From: Anaspis maculata
Taxonomy: Eukaryota; Arthropoda; Insecta; Coleoptera; Scraptiidae
Length of the DNA: 64,000 nt
Direction: 5' to 3'
Assembly (NCBI GenBank): GCA_949128115.1
Contig: OX421965.1
Span: 9,703,420 to 9,767,419 of the forward strand
Shown here: piece by piece, positions 1 through 10,227 of the stretch
Layout: each line of letters opens with the position of its first letter
Position numbering within the stretch: the first letter of the stretch is position 1
Notes under the pieces: model-generated
The model's database searches: none
Told to the model about the DNA's origin: nothing
What the model saw: only the letters and a program-made list of their open reading frames with translations
Translations under genes and position numbers: made by a program

Positions 1-959
1 AAATGTTTATATACATATGGTGCCAGGTTCACCAATGTTCATGATTTGTGATATATGACGACGCATTATTGATGGGATGATGGGTAACTTGATTAAGACA
101 TGGAGGTGATCCAGTGGTGAAATCCGGTAGGCGCGGTCACTATTTAACATCGAAAATTGATAATTCCGGGAGCTCTAGCTCAAGAACCCCGAGTCGCACA
201 GAGATGGTTCAGGTGTCAAATCGTAGAGAATTCAATCAACTTTCATACGTATATAAACATTCCAATCTCGCATGGACTAAAACTCAGATATTGTCAAAAA
301 CTTCTTTCCAGATATTATTTTTTTCAACATGGTGGTGCGCACTGCGTGCAAACTTAGGAAGGGCACATCAAAATCTACAAATACGGCAAGTTTCATGAAA
401 ATAGAAGAATTAAAAAAAATCCTTTTTTTTTCAAATTATTTTTTGATTTTTTCTTTAACATTTCTCAATGTCTTCTTTCATGGAAGATATAAGATAACAA
501 GAAGAACTTACTTTTCTACAAAATGAGATGTCTTGTGTTAAAATCGGTTGAAAAATAAAAATGTTACAGCAATTTTCTTATGAGCGTAATAAATTCATTT
601 TGGCGCCTCCACCAAATTTGCCTGCGACAGATGTCAATGTTCCACCATTTTTTTAAATAATAATCAATGTCTCAGAAACCGATCGAGACATAGCTCTTGT
701 ATTTTAACGAAGCTGGACATCAACAGGCTATTCGATACATTCTGCCCCTGGATAAAATCTGCCATTTTGAAAAAGGGGCGCCATTCAAATCCTGAGGGAC
801 GAAAAAAAAGCACCGCGGGTCAAATCGTTTATTTAAGTCTTAGTTACGATCCTGCAAAGTGGTTTGCCTTTATCATTATTTGCAACTTGTTTTTTCCTAC
901 CACGTCCACTAAGGCATGGTACCTCCCAACTATGCATTCATACGTACTATTTGAACTTT
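1..959. other. AT-rich DNA without recognisable genes
   Basis: Short open frames only, with long A and T runs (for example around 405-470). I see no coding signature, tandem array or terminal repeats. It may be intron, intergenic DNA or old repeat. Confidence 0.5.
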
Positions 960-1633
960 TTCCAACAATTTTCTTTTCAATTTCTTAGGAATCTCCCTGT
1001 TGAAAAATGTAAAACAGGCCTGGGTTATCGAAACCGAACTTGAATGATGAAGCTAAAAGTTAAGCCGTAATTGACTATCTTCACAATAAGATGATTTGGA
1101 AAAAGATTTGAAGTTTCACCAAAAAGCGGAAAATTCAAATTTTCTAAATTTTCAATTCCCTGCTAATTATTTTCAATCTTTCTGTGGTACCAGTTTCATA
1201 TCGTTCACCTTCATCCATATACCAATGTGTCTGACTGCCTCACTCGCTTTTCTTTCTACATAATTTGATTAATTTGGTTCTTTGTGAAAAACTGCAAAAT
1301 TCTAACTTGTTAGCTTATAAACAAATTTATACCAACCTTTTTTTAAACAAAGGGCAAGTGATTCTTGAACATTTTCAGGCATGCAATTTCTCTTGAAATT
1401 CTCTAAGTTTCCCAGAGTTTTCCACTTTGAAATGAGTAACCGCAGTAACCGGCCTGGCTTATCGAGACCGGACTCAAATGATGAAGCTCAAAATGAAACC
1501 CTTATTATAGAAAACATCTCAATTCTTCAATCTTCCCCTCGAATTTTTACTTTTCACCGGAATAAGGGACATCTCATGATAGAATTTCTATCCGTTTCTT
1601 GCCACTCGCCGGGGAAGTTTTGAGGTGACCGAG
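960..1633. repeat. Diverged dispersed repeat, internally duplicated
   Basis: The stretches 1011-1060 and 1455-1505 share a recognisable block (GGCCTGG-TTATCGA-ACCG, then AATGATGAAGCT), so a unit occurs twice about 440 bp apart. Words such as GTTCTTGAACATTTTC near 1362 recur near 6065 and 26045 in family F, so this is probably an old relative of that family. No coding capacity is visible. Confidence 0.45.
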
Positions 1634-1641
1634 GGGGTGAC

Positions 1642-2697
1642 CAGTGGCGGACTAAGGGAATCGGGGGCCCTGGGCGGAATTGTGAGATGGGGCCCCTAAA
1701 GAGTGAAAGTTGAGAATATGAAGGTGGGCCGGCAGACTTTTTGGCCCGCCCGGCCCCGCCGTGATTAAGCAAAAACCCAAGAAACAAAAAAAAATGAGAA
1801 ACTTAACTATAAAACTGACTAAAACCCTTGATCAATCATATCTAAAGATTTGCCTCGTTATCCTAATCTTTTTATATCAGTCGGTCAGATGTGCTACACA
1901 GTGGCGTAGTCAGAACTTGAGGGCGGAGAGGGCAAAGGCAAGGCGCAATTCAGGAAGAGGTAGCGCCGCAGGCGAATTTTTTTTGACATAATCATAATAA
2001 TGCTGATAATAATCGGTATATTTCATGATAAACAAACTTCTTTTCAGAAAAATGTTGCGCTTGGGAATTTTTCTCAGAAAACTTCTGTATTGGTTTAGTG
2101 TGGGATGAAGTACCGTGGGCGCTTGGGATGTAGAGGAGAGGGATCATTCGCCCACCTTCGCCCCCCTTGGCTATGCCACTGACCACCAGTACTTACAAGA
2201 AGGTTTTGGTTCCAGCTTTACAAATACAAGTACAAGTACAAGTACAAAATAAGTAATAATATGGATTTCTACTACTTGCAGCGCGCAGACAAGACAATTT
2301 TGTTGTTTTGTCTTTCCCTCTTTTGGAAAGAAATGATGAGGCCCCCGGCACTCTGATACCCGGGGCCGGGGCCCCTAAAGCCTAAAGTAAAAATAATTTT
2401 GAGAGGTTCCGTGATACAGACACACATCTATTGTCTGTGTGTGTAGGCCCCCAAACCAGTTGTCGAGGGGCCTGCCAAGGTATTTTTTGGATGGGAAAAA
2501 GAGAAAGATGTTACTCACCTAAATAATATGCGAAGAAATGAACGCTAAGAGGAAAAATTGGAATTTTTGGATTTTATCCCAACTTTATTGCAGTATTTTT
2601 TACAAACTAGAGGAATTGGAGTCCCCATCAGATGATTGAGGCCCCGAGGCCCGGGGCGGACCGCCCCCACCGCCCCCCCCCCCTTAGTCCGTCACTG
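1642..2697. mobile_element. Non-autonomous hAT-type DNA transposon (1056 bp)
   Basis: The left end is CAGTGGCGGACTAAGGG. The right end is its reverse complement with one mismatch (CCCTTAGTCCGTCACTG). The flanking octamers GGGGTGAC (1634-1641) and GAGGTGAC (2698-2705) match at 7 of 8 positions, as expected for an aged hAT target-site duplication, and CAGTG termini are common in hAT elements. The interior holds C/G runs and no transposase frame, so it would need a transposase from elsewhere. It sits in or at the edge of a family F copy. Confidence 0.7.
1899..2181. mobile_element. Small nested terminal-inverted-repeat element
   Basis: Starts CAGTGGCGTAGTCA and ends with the reverse complement of CAGTGGCATAGCCA (12 of 14 matching). 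It lies wholly inside the 1642-2697 element, giving a hAT-like element within a hAT-like element. I see no matching octamer on both sides, so the target duplication is lost or the ends have shifted. Confidence 0.45.
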
Positions 2698-2705
2698 GAG
2701 GTGAC

Positions 2706-2847
2706 ACAACCGATGTTTTTCACTTTTACTTTCCCGGCCCGTCCAAGGGAAAGTTATGTAATGATGCAGGATGCAGGAAAAACGTTCTGACACGATAGCT
2801 GCCGAACCGATAGTCTGATCAACTTGAAATTTGGTATACGGACAGGG
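2706..2847 (+). repeat. Family F copy A, left part
   Basis: Contains ACTTTCCCGGCCCGTCC and then a segment ending in TTGGTATACGGACAGGG. The first part matches 13750-13800 and the second matches 25165-25217, so this is the start of a repeat seen again in the 13.7-26.7 kb region. The central TG microsatellite of the other copies is absent here. It is interrupted by FB1 and resumes at 5241. Confidence 0.65.
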
Positions 2848-3276
2848 CGAGGCAGGACGATTCGACGCTGCCGGTTTGACGCCGGACAGTTCGACGCGGC
2901 CGGTTTGACGCAAGCCAGTTTGACACCATGTCAATTTCGCCGCTAGGACAGTTTGACGCCAAGAACAAAATAACCATCAAAAACTCTTTGGCTCTACTTT
3001 ACCTTAATGACATAAAATTACGGGAGATAGACGTTTCACCTGCACCGAACTCGACGACCGGACGTTTCACTGACAGGCAACTTACCGAACCACCATATCG
3101 CCAACACGCCGCCTCACTAACAACCCCATTTGCCGAGACACCGCAAGGCACATTGGGACCACCAGTGCTTCGGAATACAAGAAGACGTAACTTCGTTTTT
3201 CCTAAATGCTGCACTGTTAATAAAAGTGTGGGATTTCAAAAGAACCACATTTATTGTAATATACTACCAACTACCC

Positions 3277-3498
3277 AATTAGCGAGGGCAAACCGCTGGG
3301 GAAGTCTGGTGTACATGCCGGAGAAAGTCCATCAGGAGAAGTCTGAAGGAAGTCCGGGGGAAGTCCAAGGGAGACCCGGGGGAAGTCCGGAGGAAGTCCG
3401 AGGAAGTCCGAGAAAGTCCGAAGGAATTCCAGGAGAAATCCTTATGAGGAGGGAGTCTGGTGTACAGAATTTGACCAGCGGTTTGCCCCTCGTCAATT
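3277..3498. mobile_element. Short inverted-repeat insertion with internal minisatellite
   Basis: AATTAGCGAGGGCAAACCGC (3277-3296) is mirrored by GCGGTTTGCCCCTCGTCAATT (3478-3498), giving arms of about 23-25 bp. Between them lie about eight irregular copies of a 10-14-bp GGAAGTCCG unit (about 3330-3440). The 190-codon open frame across this segment is low-complexity (Ser, Gly, Pro, Glu) and I regard it as accidental. Confidence 0.45.
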
Positions 3499-3689
3499 AG
3501 TGTATTAGAAAATTCTGGGCCAGACCTCTAAGGTATTCTATATTAGTTTTGGAACCAAATTCTTTAACTAATTTCAGAATCCTTTCATCGCGTTTTCTGT
3601 ATTTTAGTCTTTGTGGGGTAGACTCAACTCCCTTCACAAAGTCTTCGTACTGATGATCGCGACCGCTTTGGATTTTGCGCAAGCCGTTG

Positions 3690-4978
3690 AGAGTCCAATG
3701 AGCCCCCGTGTGATTGTGATATTCAGAGCCCTATCATTCCTTCCTTGTACCTGAATACTCGTAATTGTAGCCTCTAAAGTCCTACTGAGCCACCTTGTGT
3801 CTTCAGGTATTTTTTGTGACCCTTATCGAGTCCTGGCATGCCTCTCTGTGTTATTCAGAGCTCCCTCTCCTATTGTGTTCACACCGTCGCATTTTAAAAC
3901 CTCCTGCGCCTCTTTGCTTCTACAAGTGTCGTTTGGAATCCTGATGAACCTTCTTCGGTATCCTCGAAGCACAGCTCGAAGTTTCTGGAGTTTTGAAAAC
4001 CTCCCTTGGGCCTTGTTAGGTTTCTCAGAGCCTTATTATTCCCGCCTGTCTCCAGCATTGTAGACCTGCTGAGCCTCTTCCTATCTTGTATTAGTTTTCA
4101 AAGCTCTAGTTAGCTCCTGCGAGTCCAAATGTGTCGGTCGAAGTCTTACATAGCCCTATTCTGTCTCTAAGTGTTATTTGGACCCCTTGAGCTTCTCATG
4201 CTTTTTGTGTTATTTCAAGCCCTACTCTCCTTGTGTCTACACTGTAGCGATTTGAGCCCTGCAGAGCCCCCATTGTATCTTTAAGAACCATTGGAGGCCT
4301 GGTGAGACTCGTCATGTGATATTGATGATTTTCTTGTGATATTTAAAGCCCTATATGCTTTCTTGTATCTGTATATTTTCATAAGGCATAAATAAATACT
4401 TTACTTTACTTTACTAATGTAGTAGCGTTTGAAGCCCAACTGAGTCCCTTGTGTTTTCAAGTATGGTTTGGGGGCCTCAATGGACCCCGTCAGGCCTTTT
4501 TGTGATATTCAGAGCCCTATACTCCCTTGTTTCTTGATTATCCAGATTCAAGCTCTGCTGAGCTTCCTTGTGTCTTCTAATATTGTTTGGAGCCCCATTG
4601 AGCTTTTCATGTCTTTTTTGAGTTATTCCAGTCCTATCCCTCCTTGTGTCTACAGTCTACATTGTAGCGATTTGAGCCCTGCTAGCTGAGCCCTCTTGTC
4701 ACCTGAAGTATTGTTGGGGGCCCCAGTGAGCCCTATCAGGTCTTCTTGTGATATTCAGAGCCCTACGCTACCTTGTGTCCACGTAGTAGCGTTTCAAGTC
4801 CTGCTGAGAACTCTTTTGTCTTCAAGTGTCGTTTAGAGCCCTAGCGTGTCCCGTCAGGCCTTCCTGTAATATACGGAGCCGTACCTTCCTTGTGTCTACA
4901 TTGTAGAGTTTTAAGCCCTGCTGAGCCCCCTGTGTCTCCAAGTGTCCTTTGGAGTCCCAATGAGCCCGGTCATGCGCG
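3690..4978. repeat. Degenerate ~120-bp tandem satellite in the core of FB1
   Basis: Blocks such as AAGCCCTGCTGAGCC, TTGTGTCT-CAAGT and GTGATATTCAGAGCCCTA recur at regular spacing. The AAGCCC-GCTGAG anchor falls near 4433, 4550, 4673, 4795 and 4912, a period of 117-123 bp. About ten degenerate copies fill the core. Confidence 0.7.
4375..4420 (+). repeat. Retroposon-like 3' tail with (TTTAC)n
   Basis: AAGGCATAAATAAATAC followed by three TTTAC units breaks the ~120-bp array and looks like the short-repeat tail of a non-LTR retrotransposon or SINE. The body, if any, is not recognisable. Confidence 0.3.
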
Positions 4979-5240
4979 GGCGCAATGCTTGCGAAGAACC
5001 GTCCGCGCAAATAATCGTCCTAGCACCCCAGGGGTATTTGGTCGTCTGGATTGAAAAAAAAAGACACAAAAAGTGTATTCTTTATTGGCGTCAAACTGTC
5101 TTCGCGTCAAATTTTCTGGCGTCAAACTGTCCCGGCGGCGAAATGAACATGGCGTCAAACTGTCCCGCGTCAAACCGGTCGCTATAAACAATCTCGGCGT
5201 CGAACCGGCCGCGTCGAACCGTCATGTATCCCGGACAGGG

Positions 5241-6717
5241 TCTTGCTGTAAAATGAGCTGATTAGTTTTTGGCTGTCATCTGTCGAACGGAAGTGTCACT
5301 ATCAAAAAATGACAGAAGCTATATCTCACAGATCTTGACTTGCAAAATGCCGTTTGAAAGCCCATGAAAAACTGTGTTCAGAACAGTTAAAAATATTGCC
5401 CTGTCTGTCATCTGTCAAAAAATAAAAACTGTCAAAGTTGAAAACTTTACCATTCAATTATTCAAAATCTATCCGATGAATTGGGACCAAATTTGGCAGA
5501 AAACCACAAAACATGAGAGTCAAATTAAGTCTGCAGTTGCAATTTTCCACCATTTTCCTGTCGGACGTTATGAATTTTTAAAATTTCTCCTAGCCGTTGC
5601 CACTCGAGAGAACGTCTCACCCGGATTTCCACCAGGATGACTCGCTTTTGATGCAGCAGTCCACTCAAAAATTCATTCCTGCTCGAGGATCGACTTATTT
5701 CGAAAAATTTCGACTGATTTCGGAAGTAGATTAAACTGGGCGTCTTGTAGGTCTATTTTTAAAATCGACACAGCTTCGGTCTTCCGACGGTAATTTTTTC
5801 ATTATGAAATTTGCACATTCCGTGAATTTGAAAAAACTGCAGTGCAGACTTCAACATGCGGTGAGCCCCACGAAATATTCATTTTAGGTGCAGACATGCT
5901 GCGAATGAAAGTTGGAGAGAAGATTGAATTAATTTTGGGAGGAAAAAATTTTCAAAATCGGACCCACGGTTTTCGAGTTTTTCTCTCCGGAAAAACTGGA
6001 AAATTTCCAACTTTTTATTCCGTGAACAGATTTCTACCATTTGTTTTTAAAGAACAGATAACTGGTTCTTGAACATTTTCCTCGACATTTTCCAATAATT
6101 TTTCTCCAATTTCCCGGAAATTTTCCTACTGAAAATATAAAACCGCTTATGCGATCGTGCAAATTAAGTGGTTCTGCCACGACAATTACCGAATTATTGA
6201 TCCGATCAAATCGAAGTCAGGTACGAAAGCATAAGTTCAGCCTGGAATGATCTGATCAGACTTTGGGTAGATGATTTTGAACGGAAGCCCTCAAGTGGCA
6301 CATTGGGTCTGGGCTTGTCTGCCCAAGCTCTAAATTGAAAATATAGACTTCATATTTGACACACAGATGCAGTAAAAGTTCTCAATCAAGTTCGTGTAAT
6401 TTCATCATCATGTATAAAGTAGGAAGAAAAATTTCAATAAGAAACTAGCATGCATTCTTGAGATATCACAACAATTAGCTACCTAGTTCTACCTTTTGAA
6501 TTATTTCATCACCTTGGAAAACTGACCTAACCTATCACTTAATTTGTCAGCTCAACAATGGATGCAGAGTGCTCACTTAACGCTCAACTGACTATGTAGA
6601 ACTTTTTCATCAACGTCCTAATTGAATCTCACCTTCCCGAAGGGACGCTTAGCCCAAAATCATCACTGAGGTCTCTGGATACCGCCGGGAAAGTTTTGTG
6701 TCGCCCCACAACAGATT
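5241..6717 (+). repeat. Family F copy A, right part
   Basis: Collinear with 25218-26690 over about 1.45 kb. Shared landmarks include GGCTGTCATCTGTC, the GATTGGGACCAAATTTGGCAG region near 5480, GGTGCAGACATGCTG near 5888 and the terminal block CCGCCGGGAAAGTTTTGTG. The last block contains GCCGGGAAAGT, the reverse complement of ACTTTCCCGGC at the family's left end, so F may be an inverted-terminal-repeat element. A frame starting at 5476 reads 54 codons before a stop, which copy B lacks. Confidence 0.7.
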
Positions 6718-8006
6718 TTGAGAATTGATATCGTGTTAACTAACAGCTCAAAAAAGCTACCCAGCCATGCTGTGCATTATTTTGAAATCAGAATTTTGCC
6801 AGCTAGCAAAATCAGTCAGAAAATAGAAAAAGGATCGATTATGTCATTGGTTGAAAACAGGAAAAGTAAAAAAATAAAACTGATCGGAAAATGTTTGTCA
6901 TAAAATAAATCAATGCGACCTGTCGAACAGTTTTTCAAAAGTTTATACAGGATGAAAAATAAATCCAGGTTTGGGAACTTTACACTCTCGCTATACTGAT
7001 GATGTTAGGAATCCCAATCCATATAAAACATTTCGTACATAAGCACGCATTATAGTGCATTTACCCTTGAAACGCACATCTCGTGTTCCTGACTTCTTTA
7101 CTTCCAACTACAGGCGCTAGGTACTTATACACAAAGTAACCCAATTGCTTCATTTACTACTACCCAACAAATAATTAAAACAGACGGTTTTTTACACTTG
7201 CACCATTACGTCATAACGGAGCGTTTAACCATGTAAACAACACGTCTTCTATTGAGTAATAAAATGGCTTTTTTGTCTATAATAATTCCCATTGTATGTA
7301 TTAACGTTTTGTCATGGGAATGATTTTCGACCGAGATTTTTCGAGACCTGATGATCCCGCGCGGGTCTAGTGAAATTGAGCCTTAGGGCTTGCACCACAC
7401 AGTAGCCGCTTCTTTGACACCAATAACCCAACCTGTCCCTAATTTTCTATACTAAATTCCATACGCACAATATAAAAATGTGCACGCAACTTGGCATAAT
7501 TGGAGCAATAATCGGCCCACGACTGATTAAACCGCACGTGGGCGTCATTCATGAATTCATTCTTGCAAATTGCAGATTTGATTCAACGCAGTAATTTGTG
7601 AATTATTTATCAAGTGCCTATTATAATAAGTATTTCTATTATTTTATTGCGTATACCTGCTTGTTCTAAAATGAATCACAGCTTCTGATAGGCCATGAAA
7701 ACAAGTGAAACTGGCTCCAACCGTGACCTTTCAACCTATGAGACAACGACTCACCTCATATTTATAATTGGATTAATGAGAGAAACGTTTTATTGTTATT
7801 AAAGCATTTTTCGGCGTGCGGCGCTGTTTTGCAAGAAATCGCTAGAAAATATGTTTTTTATTCCTTTCAATCTTCATTGTTTCGTTATAATTGCCTGTGT
7901 TCAATTGACATTATATACTTTATCACTCTGTTTTTGCTTTTTACCAGTCTTTAGATCAAAACAGCAATTTTATTTTTAATTACATTCTCGATCACATTAT
8001 TATGGG
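6718..8006. other. AT-rich DNA, nothing recognised
   Basis: No gene, tandem array or terminal repeats seen. The longest open frames are about 60 codons and show no coding character. Confidence 0.5.
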
Positions 8007-8017
8007 CTGAGTTAAGT

Positions 8018-8345
8018 GGGTGACGGAAAAAAGATCGAAATACAAAAGGTCGAAAACAAAACATCGAATGCATAAAGTCGAGAAACAAAATAACGAAACC
8101 ACAAAACATCGAAAGCACTATTGTCGAAAGTACAAAAGGTCGAAAATCAAAAGATCGAAAAGTGAAATATCGAAAAGCAAAAGGTCGAAAACCAAAAGGT
8201 CGAAAAGTGAAATATCGAGAAGCAAAAGATCGAAAACCAAAAGGTCGAAAAGTGAAATATCGAAAAGCAAAAGGTCGAAAAACAAAAGATCGAAAAGCAA
8301 AACATCGAATAATAAAATGTCGAATAGCACAATGTCGAACTGGAA
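8018..8345 (+). repeat. Left arm of FB2: 15-bp units in 45-bp higher order
   Basis: About 22 units of 15 bp. In the inner part a 45-bp triplet of units recurs three times (about 8150-8285), so the arm has expanded by triplet duplication. Confidence 0.75.
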
Positions 8346-8544
8346 ATACCTGTTTTAAATGTGATTACAATTCGGATCGACTTAGGAGCTGTGACTCTCT
8401 CAGAGAGCACTTGAGGAAAAATTTCACTCTCACTTTTCGACTTATTCGTCAGAGATAAATCACCTCTAAAAGTATTATGCAAGGCCACCGAAACACCTGT
8501 ATATTCTTTTAAATCTGATCAGCGTCAGCGTAAATTAACTTAAG

Positions 8545-9790
8545 ACTTATAAACCTGTGCACGCATGGACCTTGTCAGGTTGAGTGATTTTTTTGCAGAC
8601 CTGATTGGGTTTTTTGACACAAAATCCACTCTGAAACTTGAAGCTGTGCACATGGACCTCGTCAGGTCTAGTAGTTTTTTTTTTTTGAAGACCTGATTTG
8701 GTTTTTCGACGCAAAATTAACTTGGACTTATAAACCTGTGTACATGAACCTCGTCAGGTTCAGTAATTTTTTTGCAGACCTGATTCGGTTTCTTTTGACG
8801 CAAAATCCACTCTGAAACGTCAAGTTGTGCACATGGACCTCGTCAGGCTTGGTATATATATATTTTGAAGACCTGATTTGGTTTTTCGATGCAAAATCAA
8901 CTTGGACACATGAAGCAGTGTACATAGACCTCGTCAGGTCTAGTAGTTTTTTTTGAAGACCTGATTTGGTTTTTTGACGCAAAATTCACTCTGAAACGTA
9001 AAGCTGTGCACATGGACCTCGTCAGGTCTAGTAGTTTTTTTTTTGAAGACCTGATTTGGTTTTTTGACGCAAAATTAACTTGGACTTATAAACCTGTGTA
9101 CATGGACCTCGTCAGGTTCAGTAATTTTTTTGCAGACCTGGTTTGGTTTTTTGACGCAAAATCAACTCTGAAACGTCAAGTTGTGCACATGGACCTCGTC
9201 AGGTTTAGTTTTTTTTTTTTTTTGAAGACCTGATTTGGTTTTTCGACGCAAAATCAAGTTGGACACATAAAGCTGTGCACATGGACCTCGTCAGGTCTAG
9301 TAGTTTTTTTTTTGGAGACCTGATTTGGTGTTTTGACGCAAAATTAACTTGGACTTATAAACCTGTGTGCATGGACCTCGTCAGGTTCAGTATTTTTTTT
9401 ACACACCTGATTCGGTTTTTTGAAGCAAAATCAACTCTGAAACGTCAAGTTGTGCACATGGACCTCGTCAGGTTTTTTTTTTTTTGAAGCCCTGATTTGA
9501 TTTTTCGACGCAAAATCAACTTGGACACATGCATAGACCTCGTCAGGCTCAGTAATTATTTTGCAGACCTGTTTCGTTTTTTTCTTTTGACGCAAAATCC
9601 ACTCTGAAACGTGATCTTGTGTACATGGACCTCGTCAGGTTCAGTAATTTTTTTGCAAAACTGATTCGCTTTTTTGACGCAAAATTGATCTATACTCATA
9701 AATCGGTGTACACACCACACAGATCTTGTCAGGTTCAGTATTTTTTTTTCAAGGCCTGATTAGGTTTTTCCACAGAAATAAATTTGGGCT
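8545..9790 (+). repeat. ~90-bp satellite (dimeric ~180 bp) in FB2 core
   Basis: The anchor GACCTCGTCAGG or a close variant falls near 8568, 8655, 8747, 8836, 8931, 9017, 9107, 9192, 9284, 9374, 9463, 9537, 9629 and 9727, about 14 monomers of 75-98 bp. Two monomer types alternate, one with CTGAAACGTCAAGTTGTG and one with CTTGGACTTATAAACCTGTG. Each monomer contains a T run and TTTT-CGACGCAAAAT. Confidence 0.8.
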
Positions 9791-9879
9791 AGTTGATTTT
9801 TAACTCAGTGCTTCTCTTATCCCGTCCCAAACTCTCAAATCATTTGTCTTTACAACAATTGTACATACACCTAATTTCG

Positions 9880-10216
9880 CGCTCAATTTCGATTTTCACG
9901 GTTTTTCTTTCTAGACCTTTTCTTTTCGATTTTTTGTTTCTCGATCTATTGCTTTTCGACGTTTTGTTTTTCGACCAATTGTTTTTCGACCAATTGTTTT
10001 TCGACCAATTGTTTTTCGACCAATTGTTTTTCGACCAATTGTTTTTCGACCTTTTGTTTTTCGACATTCTGTTATTCGATATTATGTATTTTCGACCATA
10101 TGTATTTCGATCATCATCACTTTCGATATATTGTAAATTCGACCTTTTCTTTTTCGACCTTATGCATTCGATGTTTTGTTTTCGACCTTTTGTTTTTCGT
10201 TCTTTTTTCCGTCACT
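9880..10216 (-). repeat. Right arm of FB2: 15-bp units, locally homogenised
   Basis: Mirror of the left arm at its outer end. The inner part contains five consecutive near-identical units carrying CAATTG (about 9970-10050), a variant not seen in the left arm. The two arms have therefore amplified different units since they formed. Confidence 0.75.
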
Positions 10217-10227
10217 CTGAGTTAAGT

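Larger units (their letters stand above)
2848..5231. mobile_element. Foldback element FB1 (2384 bp), MULE/foldback-like
   Basis: Both ends carry about 115-150 bp of inverted, tandemly iterated units of about 16-18 bp built on GTTTGACGC or GTTCGACGC (left 2848-2965, right about 5083-5231 in reverse complement). The 9-mer CGGACAGGG occurs immediately left (2839-2847) and right (5232-5240), a convincing target duplication. The homologous repeat at 25200-25220 runs through without the insert and acts as an empty site. The interior is satellite, not transposase. Nine-base duplications with long repetitive inverted ends are known for Mutator-like and Drosophila FB elements; assignment to that group is inference. 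Confidence 0.75.
8018..10216. mobile_element. Foldback element FB2 (2199 bp) with tandem-repeat arms
   Basis: The outer ends mirror each other for about 60 bp (GTGACGGAAAAAAGA, then a shared block ending CATCGAATGCATAA-GTCGA). The 11-mer CTGAGTTAAGT flanks both sides (8007-8017 and 10217-10227), giving a 9-11-bp target duplication. Each arm is about 330 bp of 15-bp units of the form TCGAAAA-n-AAAAGG. Between them lies a ~90-bp satellite. Because 15 is divisible by three, the arms give long Lys/Arg/Ser-rich or Phe/Asp-rich open frames that are artefacts of periodicity. No transposase is present. Relationship to Mutator/FB-type elements is inferred from architecture and duplication length. Confidence 0.8.

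Noticed and set aside
2928..3500. 190-codon frame
   Set aside because: Spans foldback arm, MITE and a GGAAGTCCG minisatellite; composition is that of the repeats.
3497..3682. 61-codon minus-strand frame
   Set aside because: Looks mildly protein-like but has no motif and lies inside FB1; not supportable.
8020..8488. Lys/Arg/Ser-rich and Phe/Asp-rich frames
   Set aside because: 15-bp periodicity of the FB2 arm keeps three frames open; no coding signal.
8018..10216. CRISPR-like regular repeats
   Set aside because: Units are head-to-tail without unique spacers, in a eukaryotic context, and mirrored in two arms; this is a foldback element.
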